From: Phycisphaera sp.
GTDB lineage: Bacteria; Planctomycetota; Phycisphaerae; Phycisphaerales; Zrk34
Direction: 5' to 3'
Assembly: GCA_016125285.1 (NCBI GenBank)
Contig: WGMA01000043.1
Coordinates: forward strand, 1 to 64,000
DNA length: 64,000 bases
The translations under genes and the position numbers were made by a program. Shown piece by piece: positions 1 to 8,918 of the stretch; position 1 is the first letter of the stretch; every line of letters begins with the position of its first letter. The notes beneath the pieces were generated by a model. It did not search any database. It was not told where the DNA came from and saw nothing but the letters and a program-made list of their open reading frames with translations.

Positions 1-83
1 AACGCACGCCACTGCTCGGCATCAAGCCGACGACGCGACGCAACAGGCACATCCTTCAACGATTCGGTGGATTGATCATTCAT
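1..83 (-). CDS. 5' end of a minus-strand ORF, possibly IS66-type accessory protein TnpA (partial)
   Basis: An ATG at 83 opens a frame running off the left edge, giving MNDQSTESLKD followed by an arginine cluster and LDAEQWRA. The basic start followed by a D/E-Q-W-R-A helix resembles the beginning of IS66-family accessory proteins (TnpA), which continue into a helix-turn-helix. Only 27 residues are visible, so the family is a guess. It is divergent from the gene at 216 and shares a 132-bp intergenic region with it. Confidence 0.3.
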   Translation of the reverse strand, partial: MNDQSTESLKDVPVASRRRLDAEQWRA

Positions 84-215
84 CCGCACAGCATCGGCCG
101 ATCAGCCCGAGAATGGAAGACGTGCTTGGTGGAACGGATACACTCATGGAAGCACTTGGCGATTAGACTAGCCATCTGATCGCGACGCTTTAATCCCTAC
201 TGCGAGAGTAAGACA

Positions 216-1175
216 ATGCTATTAAGAGATGAGCAACTGGTCGCACTTGTCACAGGTCCGGATCAGATGGTTACCGGCTTTCCGGCTGATGTACAAAGTC
301 ATCTTGAGCACGATGCATATAGTGCATTTTCGCCAGTTCAACCGTCGTCAGTCGATTTGCACGTAGGAAAGATTATTATTCCCGGAACCAACCAAGACGA
401 CGCGCCCGATCGTGATTGCTTCCGACTACCTCCCGGGCACGCAATCATTATTGTTACTCACGAAATGTTATCGATGCCGGCGAGTGTCGGAGCGGCCGCG
501 TTCTCACTCGCAGGCCGTCGTCAGCCTAACGTCCTAATGTTGAATCCAGGACACATTGATCCCGGCTACAGAGGCAATCTGTGGTTCTCGTTTATCAATG
601 TTGGCCATGAAGACTACGAATTCCGCAAAGGGATGCGGGTCGCGACAACGCTTTTCTGGAAGCTAGATGGTGATGCTACGGCACCATTCTTTCGGCGATA
701 TGGCGACGGCGACTACTCAAAGGCCCCACCTGCCGTCGTTCAAGGGCTCTCCGCTGATACTTTGATGGTGGATGACAGGGCTCGCCAAGTTGCGGCCGGA
801 GTAATTGAAGAGTCCAAGAAGGAGTTCGAAGAGATTCGTAGCGGCATGGAAAAACTTCGGAATTGGACAGCGCTCTTGGGAACGATCTTGCCGGTTCTTG
901 TGGTCGCAATCATCGGATGGGCAGATGGCAGCTTTGGAAAGACGGCGGCGCTTCAAGAAGACCTAACAACCACACAGATCAAACTCAGTCAGACTTCCGG
1001 CTACGTAGAGCAACTTAAGGATCTTTCCACAGATGTCGAGTCACTACGGACCAATGTTGCCTCCCTGAATGGGCTGTTGGTCTCTCAACGTCAATCGGAA
1101 CTTCTTAACGAACTGAAGAACAAGCTTGACCAGCTTGAAGGACGACTGGCAGAGCTCGAAAGATTAAACAGGTGA
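216..1175 (+). CDS. dUTPase/dCTP deaminase-fold protein with membrane helix and coiled coil
   Basis: Residues about 40-150 match the trimeric dUTPase/dCTP deaminase fold: PSSVDLH (43-49), AFSLAGRR (95-102) and HIDPGYRG (113-120) followed by F-I-N and a KGMR turn. Asp115 and Tyr118 match dUTPase motif 3. The position of the deaminase general base (E. coli Dcd Glu138) is Ser125, so dCTP deamination looks unlikely, whereas dUTP hydrolysis or nucleotide binding is possible. A hydrophobic helix lies at about 219-236, and the rest (about 245-319) is a heptad-rich coiled coil. A GAGAGTAAG ribosome site precedes the ATG. The next gene starts 15 bp downstream, so the two probably form an operon. Housekeeping dUTPases lack a membrane anchor, which suggests a defence or signalling role (inference). 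Confidence 0.7.
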   Translation: MLLRDEQLVALVTGPDQMVTGFPADVQSHLEHDAYSAFSPVQPSSVDLHVGKIIIPGTNQDDAPDRDCFRLPPGHAIIIVTHEMLSMPASVGAAAFSLAGRRQPNVLMLNPGHIDPGYRGNLWFSFINVGHEDYEFRKGMRVATTLFWKLDGDATAPFFRRYGDGDYSKAPPAVVQGLSADTLMVDDRARQVAAGVIEESKKEFEEIRSGMEKLRNWTALLGTILPVLVVAIIGWADGSFGKTAALQEDLTTTQIKLSQTSGYVEQLKDLSTDVESLRTNVASLNGLLVSQRQSELLNELKNKLDQLEGRLAELERLNR

Positions 1176-1190
1176 GCCGGGGAATACACC

Positions 1191-3176
1191 ATGCCCAGCG
1201 AACGATCTCGTTACGCACAGTTCTTATTCACTCATCTCACCGGCAACGGCCACGCAGCATGGCGTGACTGCTGGCTATCCGTGGTTACAGACATACTAGC
1301 TAAATACGCATATGGCACACTTGATTTCAGAATGGGTCGAGCGGACAGCAGTCAGTTCAATCGACTGGATGATCCTATCAGTCGATCTCGGATTGTGCCG
1401 ATAGATGAAGAAGCCATTGACGCCTGCTATCAAGAGCTACGGCAGCACCGGAGAAGCATCAATGAACTGCTTGAAGCGCAGGGAGCAGGATGGCATGGAC
1501 AAGGAACTGGTCAATTCAAACGGCTACTGATTGACGAGGGTGTAATAGAAGATCTGATTCGTACGGCGAACAGCACCGCAGTCATTACCACGACTAACCT
1601 TGTCTTAGTGTGGCGCCGTGTGGCACATCGTATTGCCACAGAGGTTCACTCAACGGAGTCATCTGCACAACCCGATTCGGACTGGCTCGTCCAGAATAAG
1701 CTGTTGATGGCTGAGTTCTTCTTCTGCACAGAACTAGACAGCGGTCGATTAGTAAGCGACCGCCTGAACAGAGCATCAGAATCCATTCATGGACCAAGGG
1801 GCGGCTTGATCCGGATGCTTAGCCTTGTCTCCGAGGAGGGCGTGCGTGACAGGCATGTGGAACAGTGGGGTGGGGCATGGCGCGTTCCTGCCGTAGCTGT
1901 TCCGAACGACCTCTTTTTGGATGCAGTTCATCAGGAGGCGGCCGACCTACCACAGGGGGAGGGCCTGATGCATCGCATCTTGGACAAGGACGGCCCCGTC
2001 GGTCTACCAGTCGGCAACAACCTTGGTGTAACAGTGGAGCATGTCAAACAAGGACGAAAGCTGATGTATCGGCAGTACGAGAGCTGCGTACTCACATACA
2101 TGACTCTTGGCGCGATTGAACGATTGCTCCGCGCTGCTGCCCAACAACAAGGCATTCAGCACACGACACCCGATAGACCTATACCGGTCTTGCAATGGCT
2201 CAATCAGCTTGGACTTACATCGCATGATGAGGTGCAATACCTGTGGGACGCTGAGCAATCGAACTTTCGCAATCAAGCAATGCACGGCAGCCTGCTAGAC
2301 GTGGAGTCAAAACGCCAAGAAGTCTCCCTACAGCAAAGGATCGAAGCTATTCCCGAGAGTGGCCGCCCCCTCGGCACCGATCCATATGTACCGGAACACA
2401 TAGCGGCTCGATGCCTAGATTGCCTGTCACAACTTGCGCAGGAACTGCAGACTCGCCACATATCTGCTGTAGATTTTTCTTGGCAATCACAGCAGTGGCT
2501 GACTCCAGATGAGATTGACTTCGGCAGTCATCTGCACTGCGACTTCCTCGATGGCTATGCGCTGGCCGAGGCCTGGCGTAGCCATATCGCCGCCTTTGTA
2601 CGAACATGCATGCCGTGTATGTCGATCTTTACACAAACAGGCGTTTACGGATGGGTGCGGGGTTACGATCAGCGCGACTCGTTCTTGCTCTTTATGGTCT
2701 GGGGGATAGTGTTTGAAGCTCTATACCGCTCGACAGCTCAGCTCTGTGGCATTCCTGTACTCCAGCGTTCTAGATACCAAGGCACCTATCGCCGCTTCCA
2801 GTATTGCATGTTAGACGAGACCGAGGCAGGCTTGGCTCGCCCCGAGGTCATGGACCGCCTCCTTGAGCACATCGAATCCAATGATCGCGATAATGCCCGC
2901 ACCACTCTGTCACTGGCGATAAAAGCACGAAACGCCATGTGCCATGGCTCCGTCCCTCAGTTCAACGAGCACCTCCATCTTGCGGTAGGCCATCTCTATC
3001 TTAAGTCCGTCCAGACATTGATGACTGCCGCATTACACCACATGACATCAGTAGGCGCATACTACTACTTCGAGAAGTACGAACATGATGACCACGTTAA
3101 GGATTGGATAAAGGCGGAGGGCGACGCTCTCCAGCTATTCTCACGTCACAACTCTCAGGCATTAGCGATTCGGTAA
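1191..3176 (+). CDS. Large protein with two HEPN-type RNxxxH motifs
   Basis: This 661-residue protein is not one I recognise as a whole. Two copies of the HEPN ribonuclease signature R-(N/D/H)-x3-H are visible: R360-N-Q-A-M-H365 and R580-N-A-M-C-H585. Each is followed by Gly and lies in a helical context (FRNQAMHGS and KARNAMCHGS). The spacing of about 220 residues suggests two HEPN domains in one chain, each preceded by about 300 residues of helical sequence with no clear family. HEPN proteins are metal-independent RNases used as toxins and abortive-infection effectors. Pairing with a nucleotide-binding, membrane-anchored partner 15 bp upstream fits a sensor and effector pair. No signal peptide or membrane helix is obvious. 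The gene converges on the operon ending at 3231. Confidence 0.65.
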   Translation: MPSERSRYAQFLFTHLTGNGHAAWRDCWLSVVTDILAKYAYGTLDFRMGRADSSQFNRLDDPISRSRIVPIDEEAIDACYQELRQHRRSINELLEAQGAGWHGQGTGQFKRLLIDEGVIEDLIRTANSTAVITTTNLVLVWRRVAHRIATEVHSTESSAQPDSDWLVQNKLLMAEFFFCTELDSGRLVSDRLNRASESIHGPRGGLIRMLSLVSEEGVRDRHVEQWGGAWRVPAVAVPNDLFLDAVHQEAADLPQGEGLMHRILDKDGPVGLPVGNNLGVTVEHVKQGRKLMYRQYESCVLTYMTLGAIERLLRAAAQQQGIQHTTPDRPIPVLQWLNQLGLTSHDEVQYLWDAEQSNFRNQAMHGSLLDVESKRQEVSLQQRIEAIPESGRPLGTDPYVPEHIAARCLDCLSQLAQELQTRHISAVDFSWQSQQWLTPDEIDFGSHLHCDFLDGYALAEAWRSHIAAFVRTCMPCMSIFTQTGVYGWVRGYDQRDSFLLFMVWGIVFEALYRSTAQLCGIPVLQRSRYQGTYRRFQYCMLDETEAGLARPEVMDRLLEHIESNDRDNARTTLSLAIKARNAMCHGSVPQFNEHLHLAVGHLYLKSVQTLMTAALHHMTSVGAYYYFEKYEHDDHVKDWIKAEGDALQLFSRHNSQALAIR

Positions 3177-3230
3177 TTGCACCCGTACCCTTCGCTTGCT
3201 GTCTCTGATTTGGACCATTGGAGTCCATCG

Positions 3231-3626
3231 CTATACACTGGCTGGCCCTATCCTACTCAGCAGAGCGTCGACATCCGCCAGTACAGTTACACGCGGGTGC
3301 CAATGGAAAATATTCTCCCGTCTTCCCACCACATAAACGGAACGGTTCAACGCTAGAGCAATGCCTGCTTCGACGTGTTTTCCACCGGGAACTGTGCGCC
3401 CTTCTTCTTCCGAAATCAGAACAAGACCATCCGTGGCATTTCTGACATCCTCCTCATCCATAATCGCTAACTGGGTCCGCTCCTCATCTGTATAAGCAGA
3501 TAGGCCACGGTGAAACTTGGTATCTTCATCAATCCAGCGCGCCGTAACCTCGTGCCCCGCCTCCATGAGCGTCGCCTTGAGATCCTTTGCCAGTTCACGA
3601 GAATGTGACGCAACAAACAGTTTCAT
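3231..3626 (-). CDS. Nucleoside 2-deoxyribosyltransferase-like protein
   Basis: The 131-residue product starts MKLFVASHS and ends with the pattern GGKHVEAGIALALNRSVYVVG (81-101), followed by an FHWHP segment. This resembles nucleoside 2-deoxyribosyltransferase-like folds, where a Glu in a GxxxExG element is the nucleophile (here Glu86). Related domains cleave or transfer bases on nucleosides or nucleotides, and some sit in defence systems. The ATG at 3626 is preferred over an upstream in-frame codon because an AGAGGCGG ribosome site precedes it and it clears the upstream gene by 29 bp. It is the last gene of the phosphorothioation-like operon. The substrate is unknown. Confidence 0.6.
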   Translation of the reverse strand: MKLFVASHSRELAKDLKATLMEAGHEVTARWIDEDTKFHRGLSAYTDEERTQLAIMDEEDVRNATDGLVLISEEEGRTVPGGKHVEAGIALALNRSVYVVGRRENIFHWHPRVTVLADVDALLSRIGPASV

Positions 3627-3655
3627 CGCACACCGCCTCTGGTAGCACAGCCAGT

Positions 3656-4468
3656 TTAGATGTGGCAGAATGAACAAGGCATCATTTGGTCGTCGTCTTC
3701 GTCAATCTGCCCAAGAATGTGAAGTAGATTCTTCTTTGGCGAGCCAGACTTAGCCGCGTTCAACACCGCGTCGTGTTTGGCTTGAATCTCTGCTCGCCTA
3801 GCGGGTTGTTCCAGTTCCGCAAGCGATTCCCGCTCACTCCATGTGTATCGCTCACCTGTTTCCGAATCGAATTTCTCGTACTTCTTAGACTCTTCGAAGA
3901 GCTCGGGATGGTTCTCTTTGAGTCCGAGCCACTCATGCTTGCGCTGATAGAAACAAAAATAGCAGCCGGACCGGGTACGCCAGTTGTAGTACTCGGGAAA
4001 GCCAACGCCGCTCTCTTCTAGGATGCGCTGTATGTCTTCGTAGACCAGGCCATCCTCGATGAACGGATAGACCGGCGTGATATTCTTCTTTGTCGGCTTG
4101 TACCCACCACGATCTTCATCGGCGCGGAGTCCGACATACATAAATACCTCGTCGTCACCGATGTACTTCTCGAACGGCTTGATTTTGAGAACCTTGGTAC
4201 ACCAGCGCATCCGCGATGAGGGTAGGTAACCGCCATAGACCTTGAGATAGTGATCAAAGCCCCGGTCCGCCTTGAGGCGTGTGATTTCTTTGCCGAGAAA
4301 AGCTTCGAGCTTGTCGAGATACTCGTAGGTTTCTTCAAGTTCCTTGTCGGTATCGGAGAAGACGTATTCGATATTGGGAATGCGGTCACGCAGGTAGATG
4401 GCAAGCGCAGTGCTATCTTTGCCCCCGGAGAGCGAAACGATGTGGCGAGGCTCGTTCTTGCTTGCCAT
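3656..4468 (-). CDS. sspD: SspD/DndC-like PAPS reductase-family sulfurtransferase
   Basis: The PP-loop SGGKDS (residues 14-19) marks an ATP-pyrophosphatase of the PAPS reductase/DndC family. Cysteines at 90, 169 and 172 (CYFC) and a terminal CSFC (265-268) could bind an iron-sulfur cluster or carry sulfur. In phosphorothioation systems this subunit adenylates the DNA backbone or transfers sulfur to it. Its place directly after a DUF4007 protein and a large P-loop ATPase matches the sspB-sspC-sspD order. It starts 23 bp after the upstream gene ends. No cysteine desulfurase (SspA) is visible, so sulfur may come from a housekeeping IscS/SufS. A non-DNA thiolation role cannot be excluded from this gene alone. 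Confidence 0.78.
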   Translation of the reverse strand: MASKNEPRHIVSLSGGKDSTALAIYLRDRIPNIEYVFSDTDKELEETYEYLDKLEAFLGKEITRLKADRGFDHYLKVYGGYLPSSRMRWCTKVLKIKPFEKYIGDDEVFMYVGLRADEDRGGYKPTKKNITPVYPFIEDGLVYEDIQRILEESGVGFPEYYNWRTRSGCYFCFYQRKHEWLGLKENHPELFEESKKYEKFDSETGERYTWSERESLAELEQPARRAEIQAKHDAVLNAAKSGSPKKNLLHILGQIDEDDDQMMPCSFCHI

Positions 4469-4491
4469 GGCGACCTCCGTGTTTGGCCCGG

Positions 4492-7400
4492 CTAGCGATC
4501 CTCGGACATCAGACGTTGAGACAGGCGGGCTAGCGCTGCGAGGATTATATCACGATCTCGCTTGCTCTTCGGCTTCTTGATCTGTTCGCCGATCAACTTT
4601 TCAAGTCGCTCGACGTCTGCGAGGGCCTTCTTTGGGAGTTCGACAACGGTCTCTTGCTCGGGAGCATCGGCCGCGGTGACGCCCAACCGCAGGGCCAGCC
4701 CGGTGGTCTTCTTGCCCTTCGTTCCTGCCGCATGTGCAAGGGTCAGGACGTGGCCAAAGAGACGGGCAACCTGAGTCAGGCTGATCTCAAACTTGGCGCG
4801 GTCGGTATCGCGCCACCGTTCGGGGAGCTTCTCGGCCAAGAGGGCTGCGACGGTGGCAACCCAGTCGCGGTCGTCGAGGTCTGCCTCACAAACACGGCTC
4901 ACAAAATTGCTGAGGTCGCGGTCGGCTACCCAAGGCGCGACGATCTCGGCTCGGTCGGCTAGTTCTGTGCGAACTTGTGAGACCCCACCACTTATACCGA
5001 ATGCCGCCCCGATCGCCTCGGCAAGTTGCTCCAAGAGTAGATCGTAGGACCTCTGGAGTTCCATGATCGCCTCGCGAAGCGCATCGAGGAACTCCTTGAC
5101 TTGGCGTTGAGCCGGCTTGGAGTCGGGTTGAAACGACTTTACGCCGCAGGCCTTCGGCAACTCTTCGAACAGTAGGACATCCGGCTCCTTGGCTCCTTCG
5201 ATCGCCTGGCGGATCGCCTGTGCGTGCTTGCCAACTTGATCTGTGTGCTGAGCGTAATTGGGAAGCTCGCGGTAGAACCGGAGAATCGGTCGGACTACGT
5301 CTAACACATCGCGGCGTCCAATATCGTCGAACACCTTGTCGCTGCCGAGCATCGATGCCAACTGCTGAAAAACCTTGGCGCGAAGCCCTGTGACTCTCCA
5401 CCGCCGGACAGTGAAGGTCTCGGGTGCTTTCAACAGTCGTTCAACCACAGCCCCGCTCAATTCAGGGACGAAGCCACCCTCCTCATAGAGGGCCACATCC
5501 GACTCATGCGCAATCAGTGCCGCCCAAACCAGAATGGGGACCGGCCCGTCGCGAAGCCCGATCGGGGGCATACTTAAGCGATCATAGATGTCACTAAGAC
5601 GCAGCGGTGTCTTCTCGCTCTCAGCGAATGCGTGCTCAATCACCTGCCACGCATTCCCAAGGTGGAGCGGATCGGACTTCGGCGGCGATCGAAAGCACCA
5701 CTCGCCGCTGATTCTCCGATGAATCCGGCCTTCTTTGAGCATCGAAAGGTAGACACTCATTTCGGGTGGGTAGCCACTGATCCCAACTGTCTCTTCATTC
5801 GACGCCGTAACCATCTGTTCCATCAAGTTGCGGCGGGCGGCCGCCGCAGACGAGGACAATTGCTTGCGATTGATGAGTTCATTACGAACAGTCGGACATT
5901 GTGGGAAGTTCTTATCACACATCTTCGAGAGATGTTCCCGCAGCGACCGCCTGTTGCTCAACTCCAGCGGTTGCCCCTCGTAGAACCATCGACACAACGG
6001 AGCGCCTGATGCCCCGAAGATCTCGTCGATGTGCTCATCCAACTGGTGCAAGACGTCAGCAATACGCGCGCGGAGTTCACGTCGTGCGACTCGGTCGCCT
6101 TCAAGCTCGTCGGTATTTTTCACGACCCAATGCAGTGCGGCGAGCTCAACAACGACATTCCGCAGCGACTGCACCTCCACGGGTATGCCGATCAGCACAT
6201 CGGAACGTCCCTTAGCCTTCGCCGATTGAGCGAGCGCTTCTGCGTGAGTCGTCTCCTCCGCGTTCTCAGGAAGCACAATCAGAATCGAGCCGTCGCTGCT
6301 CTCGGCAACCACTTGCAGCCGCCCTTCAGCCGACTCCACGCTTTGGTACTCGCAAGACAGATAGCGGAGTGTGCCCGTCTCGAAGGCGTGCCTCTGGGCA
6401 ATCAATGCCCGCGGCGTATGATGCTGTGCGAGCAGTTGAGCGACTGACGCCGTACCCTCCAGGCGATCTCGTCCGGATCGAATTCGTTCATCGACGTCAA
6501 CGTCGCTGCCCTCCCAGATCGCAAAGCTGTTGTTGAAGCGTCGATGCACGATGATCGACTGCTTGCGGAGCACCTCGATCGCCGCTCCTATACGTGAACG
6601 AGACAACGAAGGCGCTGCGGCCACCTCAATGAACGGCTCGGTAGCTGAGACGCCTCGCCACTCATCGAGGACATTCAGTAGACCAATGATCTTCAGGACG
6701 CGAAGCACATCGGCGTCGGCCTTCGATAGGCGATCGATCGCCGTTGCAATCTCTGCCCACCTTTTCCCCTTGGAGCCAACCATCAGCCCGTCACCGATCG
6801 AACTAACCAGATAGTCGTAGAATCGGTCGAGTGTGTAGAAATCGTCCGCGTGATCGCTGGAGACGAACTCTCGCAAGCTATTCGGCTCATTGGATATGAG
6901 GAACGAAAACACCGATCGCTCATTCTGAGCCAGCCTCCTAAACAGGTGGCCGAGCACCGTCGTCACCAATGGGTGCAGCGGGAGGCTGTCGTTGATGACG
7001 GCCTGAAACTCCGACTTTGTGATACCAGCCGGGGCGACGCCCGCGCTCCAAACGTTGTTGGTCAGCTTCGAAAGAGTTTTACTGTTGCGTGAGGACGCAT
7101 CGTGCGCGCCGGTATCGCCAGACGTGGCCCGACCTACCAACCGAAACATATCGTCGGCAGACTCTTCGAAAGCTACATCTTCGAAGCGACCCTGCACCTT
7201 CTCCCATTCGGCACGATCTGTGGTTGAGAGCCTTGCAGCGTATCCCGCGAAATCCTGGTGCAGGATCGTTAGAAACAGGAAGTCATAAGGAGCACGCACT
7301 GCGTACTCGGCAATCTGCTGCAACACATATACGTCAGATCGCGCCGGGTGCTCACCCGCGTACTCCAATAACTTACCGAGTTCGTCCACGATCAGGACTA

Positions 7401-7980
7401 AGCCGGATGCGTCGCCCCCGTTGCTCGATAGTACCTGATAGGCGCTATCGATTAGGGTAAGCAGATCGCCATCGCTCATTGGCGCATCAATCGCGGCATC
7501 AATCTTTTTCCGCAGAGCTGCCGCACCGCGTCTGCGAACGCCAGCAAGCGCGCAATGCAGACCCCGTAAAATTGCGAGACTAATCGGCTCCCGAGTTCCC
7601 GTCACGACTACCGGGATCAATCCAGGCTTGTTGAGCTTAGCTTTCGCGAGGCGATCAAAGAGCTGCGGCGATCCCTCCTTCAACAGCTTTCTGGCCCGCT
7701 GTTGCCCTGGATGCGCTGAGGCAGCCAACAGCTGCGAGGCGAAGACCGCAAAACTGGACTTGCCTGTTCCGTAAGGTCCAGTAATCGTCCAAGCATTGCC
7801 ATGTGGCTTACCATTCTCCGTTGGCAGGACTCGACTGAGAACTCGCGATGCGCCAGAAGTAAGGACGTATCCTCCGAGCGCCTCCGCATCACGGAAGTCC
7901 ATCTCAAGGTGCGCGGACCTTAGAAACCTCGCGGCTGTGGGCATATCTTGTTTACGCTTCGTATTCACAGCCGTTCTCAT
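4492..7980 (-). CDS. sspC: SspC-like large P-loop ATPase
   Basis: This 1162-residue protein has a Walker A GPYGTGKSS (68-76) and a Walker B GLVLIVDE (193-200) near the N-terminus, then a long helical region with no recognised catalytic motif. The start ATG overlaps the stop of the DUF4007 gene by 4 bp (ATGA), so the two are translationally coupled. The order DUF4007, large ATPase, PAPS-reductase-like matches sspBCD of the SspABCD phosphorothioation system, in which SspC is the ATPase needed for modification. Large ATPases of similar design also occur in BREX and Dnd-type systems, so the name depends on its neighbours. A downstream in-frame Met (residue 13) is an alternative start. Confidence 0.72.
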   Translation of the reverse strand: MRTAVNTKRKQDMPTAARFLRSAHLEMDFRDAEALGGYVLTSGASRVLSRVLPTENGKPHGNAWTITGPYGTGKSSFAVFASQLLAASAHPGQQRARKLLKEGSPQLFDRLAKAKLNKPGLIPVVVTGTREPISLAILRGLHCALAGVRRRGAAALRKKIDAAIDAPMSDGDLLTLIDSAYQVLSSNGGDASGLVLIVDELGKLLEYAGEHPARSDVYVLQQIAEYAVRAPYDFLFLTILHQDFAGYAARLSTTDRAEWEKVQGRFEDVAFEESADDMFRLVGRATSGDTGAHDASSRNSKTLSKLTNNVWSAGVAPAGITKSEFQAVINDSLPLHPLVTTVLGHLFRRLAQNERSVFSFLISNEPNSLREFVSSDHADDFYTLDRFYDYLVSSIGDGLMVGSKGKRWAEIATAIDRLSKADADVLRVLKIIGLLNVLDEWRGVSATEPFIEVAAAPSLSRSRIGAAIEVLRKQSIIVHRRFNNSFAIWEGSDVDVDERIRSGRDRLEGTASVAQLLAQHHTPRALIAQRHAFETGTLRYLSCEYQSVESAEGRLQVVAESSDGSILIVLPENAEETTHAEALAQSAKAKGRSDVLIGIPVEVQSLRNVVVELAALHWVVKNTDELEGDRVARRELRARIADVLHQLDEHIDEIFGASGAPLCRWFYEGQPLELSNRRSLREHLSKMCDKNFPQCPTVRNELINRKQLSSSAAAARRNLMEQMVTASNEETVGISGYPPEMSVYLSMLKEGRIHRRISGEWCFRSPPKSDPLHLGNAWQVIEHAFAESEKTPLRLSDIYDRLSMPPIGLRDGPVPILVWAALIAHESDVALYEEGGFVPELSGAVVERLLKAPETFTVRRWRVTGLRAKVFQQLASMLGSDKVFDDIGRRDVLDVVRPILRFYRELPNYAQHTDQVGKHAQAIRQAIEGAKEPDVLLFEELPKACGVKSFQPDSKPAQRQVKEFLDALREAIMELQRSYDLLLEQLAEAIGAAFGISGGVSQVRTELADRAEIVAPWVADRDLSNFVSRVCEADLDDRDWVATVAALLAEKLPERWRDTDRAKFEISLTQVARLFGHVLTLAHAAGTKGKKTTGLALRLGVTAADAPEQETVVELPKKALADVERLEKLIGEQIKKPKSKRDRDIILAALARLSQRLMSEDR

Positions 7981-8918
7981 TTCGATGAAGTCGCCGAGAA
8001 GCTCTTGATAACCTCAATGGGTGAAATCTGCTCTCGTCGGTAGAGTTGACGCAGGCCCGCCGTTGAATCGAACGCGATTGCGCCCTGCGTCGCAGACTCG
8101 ATGGCGTCTAGGTATTCGCTAATGGCCGTTTCGCCCAGCTTGAAGACTCGACCCGGTGAACCCGCTTGGTAAGTGATATGCTCGAACGCAAGTGTGTCGC
8201 GGTGTGGCGCCACGCGATCCCAGAAATCGACCAATGCGTAAGCCACGACATGCATTGGTAAAGTTCTGTGCGTTCCACGATTGAAGGCGTAGACTCCCGA
8301 AGCGTCAACTTCGCCGATTAGCCCGAGCTCGGCTAATGGAGAGTCGAGTGTTTCTTCGATCACCTGTCTCGGTGACGAGGTAATCCGGCCAGGAACGTAT
8401 GTCCTTATGAAGCAATCGACATCGCGCTTCAATGTATTGGGTGAAGGTCGTTTCCAGCCCCCACGCCCAACTAGGTCATCTATGCCCGCGAGCAGAGTTG
8501 TCTTGGTGAATTCGAGGTCTTGTAATTCGTTGAAAGCCCAATACCACGTTGTTGGCCCGTTGGGTCGCGACGCCAAGTGCCAATGCAGAAGCCATAGTGA
8601 CCCTAGGTCTTCTAAGAAAGGGTCGAGCCCCTGGTCGCCGAGTAACAGCTTGCCGAATTCCGTGCACTCTAGCGAGCTGCGGCGAGCGCTACCCTCGGCC
8701 GCTTGTACGGCGCCGGTCACCAGCGCCCAGTGACGGATCGAGCGAACCATGTTCTTACCGACGCCGAGTTCAACCATCGCATCACTACGAGCAAAGGCGT
8801 CGGAGTCTGCGGCCACGGCTTGAATGGCCTTTGTCAGCCACCCATACCGCAGCGTGAAGCTCTCGTGGCCAGAGAACGTCGGGGAGGCTATGTGGTCAGG
8901 GGCTATCGGCATCAGCAT
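7977..8918 (-). CDS. sspB: SspB-like DUF4007 protein (candidate DNA nickase of phosphorothioation)
   Basis: The N-terminal FSGHESFTLRYGWLTKAI and the following LGVGKNMVRSIRHWA are the DUF4007 signature. In SspABCD systems the DUF4007 protein SspB nicks the target site so that sulfur can be incorporated into one strand. The protein is 313 residues. Its start overlaps the end of the upstream nuclease gene by 23 bp (17 bp if Met3 at 8912 is used), and its stop overlaps the ATPase start by 4 bp. This gene is the strongest identifier of the module. Family recognition is from memory of the DUF4007 motif rather than a search. Confidence 0.78.
   Translation of the reverse strand: MLMPIAPDHIASPTFSGHESFTLRYGWLTKAIQAVAADSDAFARSDAMVELGVGKNMVRSIRHWALVTGAVQAAEGSARRSSLECTEFGKLLLGDQGLDPFLEDLGSLWLLHWHLASRPNGPTTWYWAFNELQDLEFTKTTLLAGIDDLVGRGGWKRPSPNTLKRDVDCFIRTYVPGRITSSPRQVIEETLDSPLAELGLIGEVDASGVYAFNRGTHRTLPMHVVAYALVDFWDRVAPHRDTLAFEHITYQAGSPGRVFKLGETAISEYLDAIESATQGAIAFDSTAGLRQLYRREQISPIEVIKSFSATSSK

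Noticed and set aside
3177-3230. Terminator between the convergent HEPN and deoxyribosyltransferase-like genes
   Set aside because: The only dyad, TGGAC/GTCCA, has a 5-bp stem and no T tract.
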